DNA of 64,000 nt from Holzapfeliella saturejae. Its GTDB lineage: Bacteria; Bacillota; Bacilli; Lactobacillales; Lactobacillaceae. Positions 62,030-64,000 of the stretch are shown one piece after another. A model generated the notes under the pieces. It did no database searches. It worked only from the letters and a program-made list of their open reading frames with translations, and had not been told where the DNA came from. The DNA lies in the NCBI RefSeq assembly GCF_037546065.1, contig NZ_JAWMWG010000001.1, forward strand, positions 186,001 to 250,000. The letters run 5' to 3'. Every line of letters starts with the position of its first letter. Position 1 is the first letter of the stretch. Made by a program: the position numbers and the translations under genes.

Positions 62030-62875
62030 TTATTTTTTGTAAATTTTCTTTTTAGCTTTATTTATTTTACGACGACGATCACGTTCTTGTTGTTCTTTTT
62101 CACGCATTTCACGTTGATATTTGAACGGATTTTGGAAAATAAATGTTTGTGCCAATTGGAACAAGTTTGAAGCTACCCAGTAAATAGTCAAAGCTGACGG
62201 TAAATTCAACCCAACAATCAAAATCATGATTGCCGGTACGAAAGTCATAATCTTAGTTGTCGCATTACTATCAGGCTGTTGCATTGAACTAATATATGAA
62301 GTAGCCAGTGTTAATAGTGCTGAAAGGATTGGCATGATAAAGTATGGATCTGCTTTTCCTAACTCCATCCATAAGAATCGACCCACTTGTAGTTCTGGCG
62401 TTCTTAAAATTGAAGAATATAACGCCAGCAAGATAGGTAATTGCGGTAGCATTGGTAAACAACCCGAAATGGGATTAATTCCTTGTTCAGAGTACAATTT
62501 TTGAGTTTCAACTTGAACTTGTCTTTGACTTTGAGCATCTTTACCTGGATATTTTTTCTTAATTTCATCCATTTGCGGTTTCAATTGTGACATTTTTTTC
62601 ATATTACGCATTGAAATTACATTTAATGGTAATAAAATAATTTTCACAACGATAGTAAAGATAATAATCGCTAGTCCAGGATTATTGCCGACACTTTTTG
62701 AAATCCAAATCAATAATTGAGACATGTTATATAAAATGTAACGATCCCAAAAGTTTGTGGTGTTTGGATCAATTGGCTGATTAGTAGATGAACAACCGGT
62801 TAATACTAATGTGAACAACATCAACGTTGCCATCAGTAATATCTTTTTACGATGTTTCTTTATAAACTTAGTCAA
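62030..62875 (-). CDS. yidC: membrane protein insertase YidC (lipoprotein type)
   Basis: A 281-residue Oxa1/YidC insertase of the short Gram-positive type. The signal peptide ends with LTGC (lipidated Cys28). Five membrane segments include PGLAIIIFTIVVKIILLPLNVISMRN with the hydrophilic-groove Arg, and the cytoplasmic coiled coil KKMSQLKPQMDEIKKKYPGKD follows. The C-terminal tail KEQQERDRRRKINKAKKKIYKK is very basic and likely contacts the ribosome. It lies 22 bases after rnpA. The jag/khpB gene that normally follows is replaced here by a convergent gene. Confidence 0.95.
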   Translation of the reverse strand: MTKFIKKHRKKILLMATLMLFTLVLTGCSSTNQPIDPNTTNFWDRYILYNMSQLLIWISKSVGNNPGLAIIIFTIVVKIILLPLNVISMRNMKKMSQLKPQMDEIKKKYPGKDAQSQRQVQVETQKLYSEQGINPISGCLPMLPQLPILLALYSSILRTPELQVGRFLWMELGKADPYFIMPILSALLTLATSYISSMQQPDSNATTKIMTFVPAIMILIVGLNLPSALTIYWVASNLFQLAQTFIFQNPFKYQREMREKEQQERDRRRKINKAKKKIYKK

Positions 62876-62897
62876 TTCTATCTCCTTGAGTAAACAT

Positions 62898-63242
62898 TTA
62901 TTTTTCTAAAATATGAGCAACTTTTAAAGCATGTCTTAGATTCTGTCTAACCTCTGCCATTGTAAAATCACGAATATATGGTCGAGCAATCACTAAAAAA
63001 TCCAATTCTTTTGGTAAGTCTTGTAACTCTTCAGTTAATGTTTGACGAATATAGCGTTTCAACCGATTTCTAACAACAGCATGATGACCCACTTTTTTTC
63101 CGACAGATATGCCAACTCTAAAATGCTTTTGATTAGGCTTAGACATCTGGTAAATAACAAAAGCTCGATTCGCACAAGAGTTTTTACCTTGATACACAGT
63201 CTGAAACTCTTGTTCTTTTTTTATACGATACTTTTTTCTCAT
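62898..63242 (-). CDS. rnpA: ribonuclease P protein component
   Basis: A 114-residue basic protein subunit of RNase P, which binds the 5' leader of pre-tRNA. The N-terminal MRKKYRIKKEQEFQTVYQGK, the family motif VGHHAVVRNRLKRYIRQTL (RNR box) and the compact alpha/beta fold length fit RnpA. The ATG follows AAGGTGG. It lies 54 bases downstream of rpmH, and a terminator-like hairpin sits between the two. Confidence 0.96.
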   Translation of the reverse strand: MRKKYRIKKEQEFQTVYQGKNSCANRAFVIYQMSKPNQKHFRVGISVGKKVGHHAVVRNRLKRYIRQTLTEELQDLPKELDFLVIARPYIRDFTMAEVRQNLRHALKVAHILEK

Positions 63243-63266
63243 TTGAGTATTTCCACCTTATATAAC

Positions 63267-63294
63267 AAAAAAACCACTGAAGTTTATTCAGTGG
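63267..63294 (-). terminator. hairpin between rpmH and rnpA
   Basis: CCACTGAA / TTCAGTGG with a 5-base loop followed by seven T on the minus strand, just after the rpmH stop. Probably a partial terminator that lowers rnpA relative to rpmH. Confidence 0.75.
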
Positions 63295-63296
63295 CC

Positions 63297-63434
63297 TTAA
63301 GCAGATAATTCTTTTCTACCTTTACGACGGCGTCGTGCTAAAACTTTGCGGCCGTTCTTAGTACTCATACGTTTTCTAAAACCGTGAACACGTTGACGGT
63401 GACGTTTTTTAGGTTGGTAAGTTCTTTTTGACAT
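63297..63434 (-). CDS. rpmH: 50S ribosomal protein L34
   Basis: A 45-residue, extremely basic ribosomal protein. It starts MSKRTYQPKKRHRQRVHGFR and ends RKGRKELSA, matching L34 over its full length; the gene is short enough to be missed by length-limited gene finding. The ATG follows AGGAGG. It is the first gene of the rpmH-rnpA-yidC group next to oriC, the classical bacterial arrangement. Confidence 0.97.
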   Translation of the reverse strand: MSKRTYQPKKRHRQRVHGFRKRMSTKNGRKVLARRRRKGRKELSA

Positions 63435-63597
63435 GTTTTTGCACCTCCTAGTTGTTTCGAGTGCTTTCGACTGTTACGTCATTATTTTATAAATTACTGT
63501 AATGTATATAAGCACAATACTGTTAAATTTTAGCATATAAAAATAAATAAGTCTACTTTATTTCAAATTAACTCCACTTTATTATAGGTACAATAAT

Positions 63598-63859
63598 AGT
63601 GGATAACTATGTGGATAAAATAATTACTATTTTTCTCGTTTTTTTTATCCACAGATTAACTAACAGTTTTATCCACAAATAAAATATGACTATATTTTTT
63701 ATCCACAGGCTTAGATTGTTATTCTATAAATGTTTTTATCTGATATTTAGAAATTAAAAAATAATTCTTCTATTCTCTCTGACTTTATCCACAACCTCGT
63801 TATTAAAGTTATTCACACTTGTGTTTTTGTGGAAAAGTATTTTTTGACACTGTGGAAAA
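63598..63859. other. oriC region with DnaA boxes
   Basis: The 490-base interval between rpmH and dnaA is non-coding and AT-rich. Perfect DnaA boxes TTATCCACA lie at 63645, 63669, 63699 and 63785 (plus) and 63610-63618 (minus). Near matches are at 63598-63606, 63809-63817, 63828-63836 and 63851-63859. The AT-rich stretch around 63708-63780 may be the unwinding element. Confidence 0.9.
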
Positions 63860-63872
63860 GTGCCTTATAAAA
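63845..63872 (+). promoter_or_regulatory. dnaA promoter with embedded DnaA box
   Basis: TTGACA at 63845-63850 is followed after 16 bases by TATAAA. A box-like TGTGGAAAA lies in the spacer, so DnaA may repress its own gene. Confidence 0.65.
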
Positions 63873-63928
63873 TGTTAAAATAATTTTTGCTATTACTTTT
63901 ATTTTTATAAGATTGGAGGAACAACTGA

Positions 63929-64000
63929 TTGTTTAACTTAAATAGTTTTTGGGAATATTTTACTAACGAGATGAAAAAACGTTATAACGAAGTGACTTAC
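63929..64000 (+). CDS. dnaA: chromosomal replication initiator protein DnaA, 3' part outside window
   Basis: Only the first 24 codons are present (MFNLNSFWEYFTNEMKKRYNEVTY), read from a TTG start after TTGGAGG. The early (F/W)xxFxxxxKxxxNxxxxxxW-type pattern of the DnaA N-terminal domain fits, and the position directly after the DnaA-box cluster and next to rpmH makes the call secure. The protein initiates replication at oriC and acts as a transcription factor. Confidence 0.92.
   Translation, partial: MFNLNSFWEYFTNEMKKRYNEVTY

Overview
This window comes from a low-GC Gram-positive bacterium of the order Lactobacillales, probably Lactobacillaceae; I do not assign a genus. The evidence is the dnaA / rpmH-rnpA-yidC / mnmE-mnmG origin neighbourhood, an LPxTG surface protein, a Met T-box, TTG and GTG starts with strong AGGAGG-type ribosome sites, and 16S signature stretches of the lactobacillus type. 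The right edge holds oriC: a run of DnaA boxes at about 63.6-63.86 kb and the first 24 codons of dnaA. A parS-like site lies near 59.15 kb.

Layout. 0-6.2 kb: a truncated branched-chain amino acid carrier (BrnQ), a small membrane protein, a YdcF/DUF218 protein, a small stress-type protein, an aromatic-type aminotransferase and two tandem PTS_EIIC_2-like membrane proteins; the second is frameshifted. 6.2-9.8 kb: a MarR regulator and the methionine ABC transporter metQ-metN-metP behind a Met T-box leader. 9.8-19.4 kb: an M20 peptidase, a candidate structured RNA, a Ser-rich mini-lipoprotein, a NodB deacetylase with a probable 5' frameshift, a heavy-metal P1B ATPase with a MerR-type promoter, a NapA-type antiporter behind an attenuator, two CPBP proteases, and a zinc-binding lipoprotein divergent from a zur-like regulator with a Zur box between them. 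19.4-37.6 kb: a 1907-residue helical-repeat surface protein, a MarR/MacB-type ABC exporter pair, a P-type ATPase, an LPQTG surface protein, an aldo/keto reductase, a deoxynucleoside kinase and an NCS2 purine permease. 37.6-38.2 kb: gene-poor DNA with an apparent IS3-type remnant.

38.2-55 kb: two rRNA operons on the minus strand, transcribed away from oriC. Operon 1 is 16S-Ile-Ala-23S-5S-Asn. Operon 2 is 16S-23S-5S followed by 26 tRNAs and a terminator. Between them lies a glycolipid operon of two GT4 glycosyltransferases and a flippase-like membrane protein. Each rRNA operon has a stack of near-consensus promoters with 17-bp spacers. The two 23S copies differ at one normally invariant base near the 5' end.

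55-64 kb: a DUF1275 protein, mnmG and mnmE behind a terminator-like leader hairpin, a YczE/YitT-type membrane protein, a chromosomal Tet(M)-like ribosomal-protection GTPase, then yidC, rnpA, rpmH, oriC and dnaA. The usual jag/khpB gene is not present after yidC.

A recurring theme is a terminator-like hairpin just upstream of, or overlapping, the ribosome-binding site. It is seen before napA, a CPBP gene, the giant surface protein, a P-type ATPase and mnmE, besides the expected Met T-box. These leaders are the best candidates for undescribed cis-regulation here. I saw no CRISPR array, prophage, intact insertion sequence or recognisable defence system.
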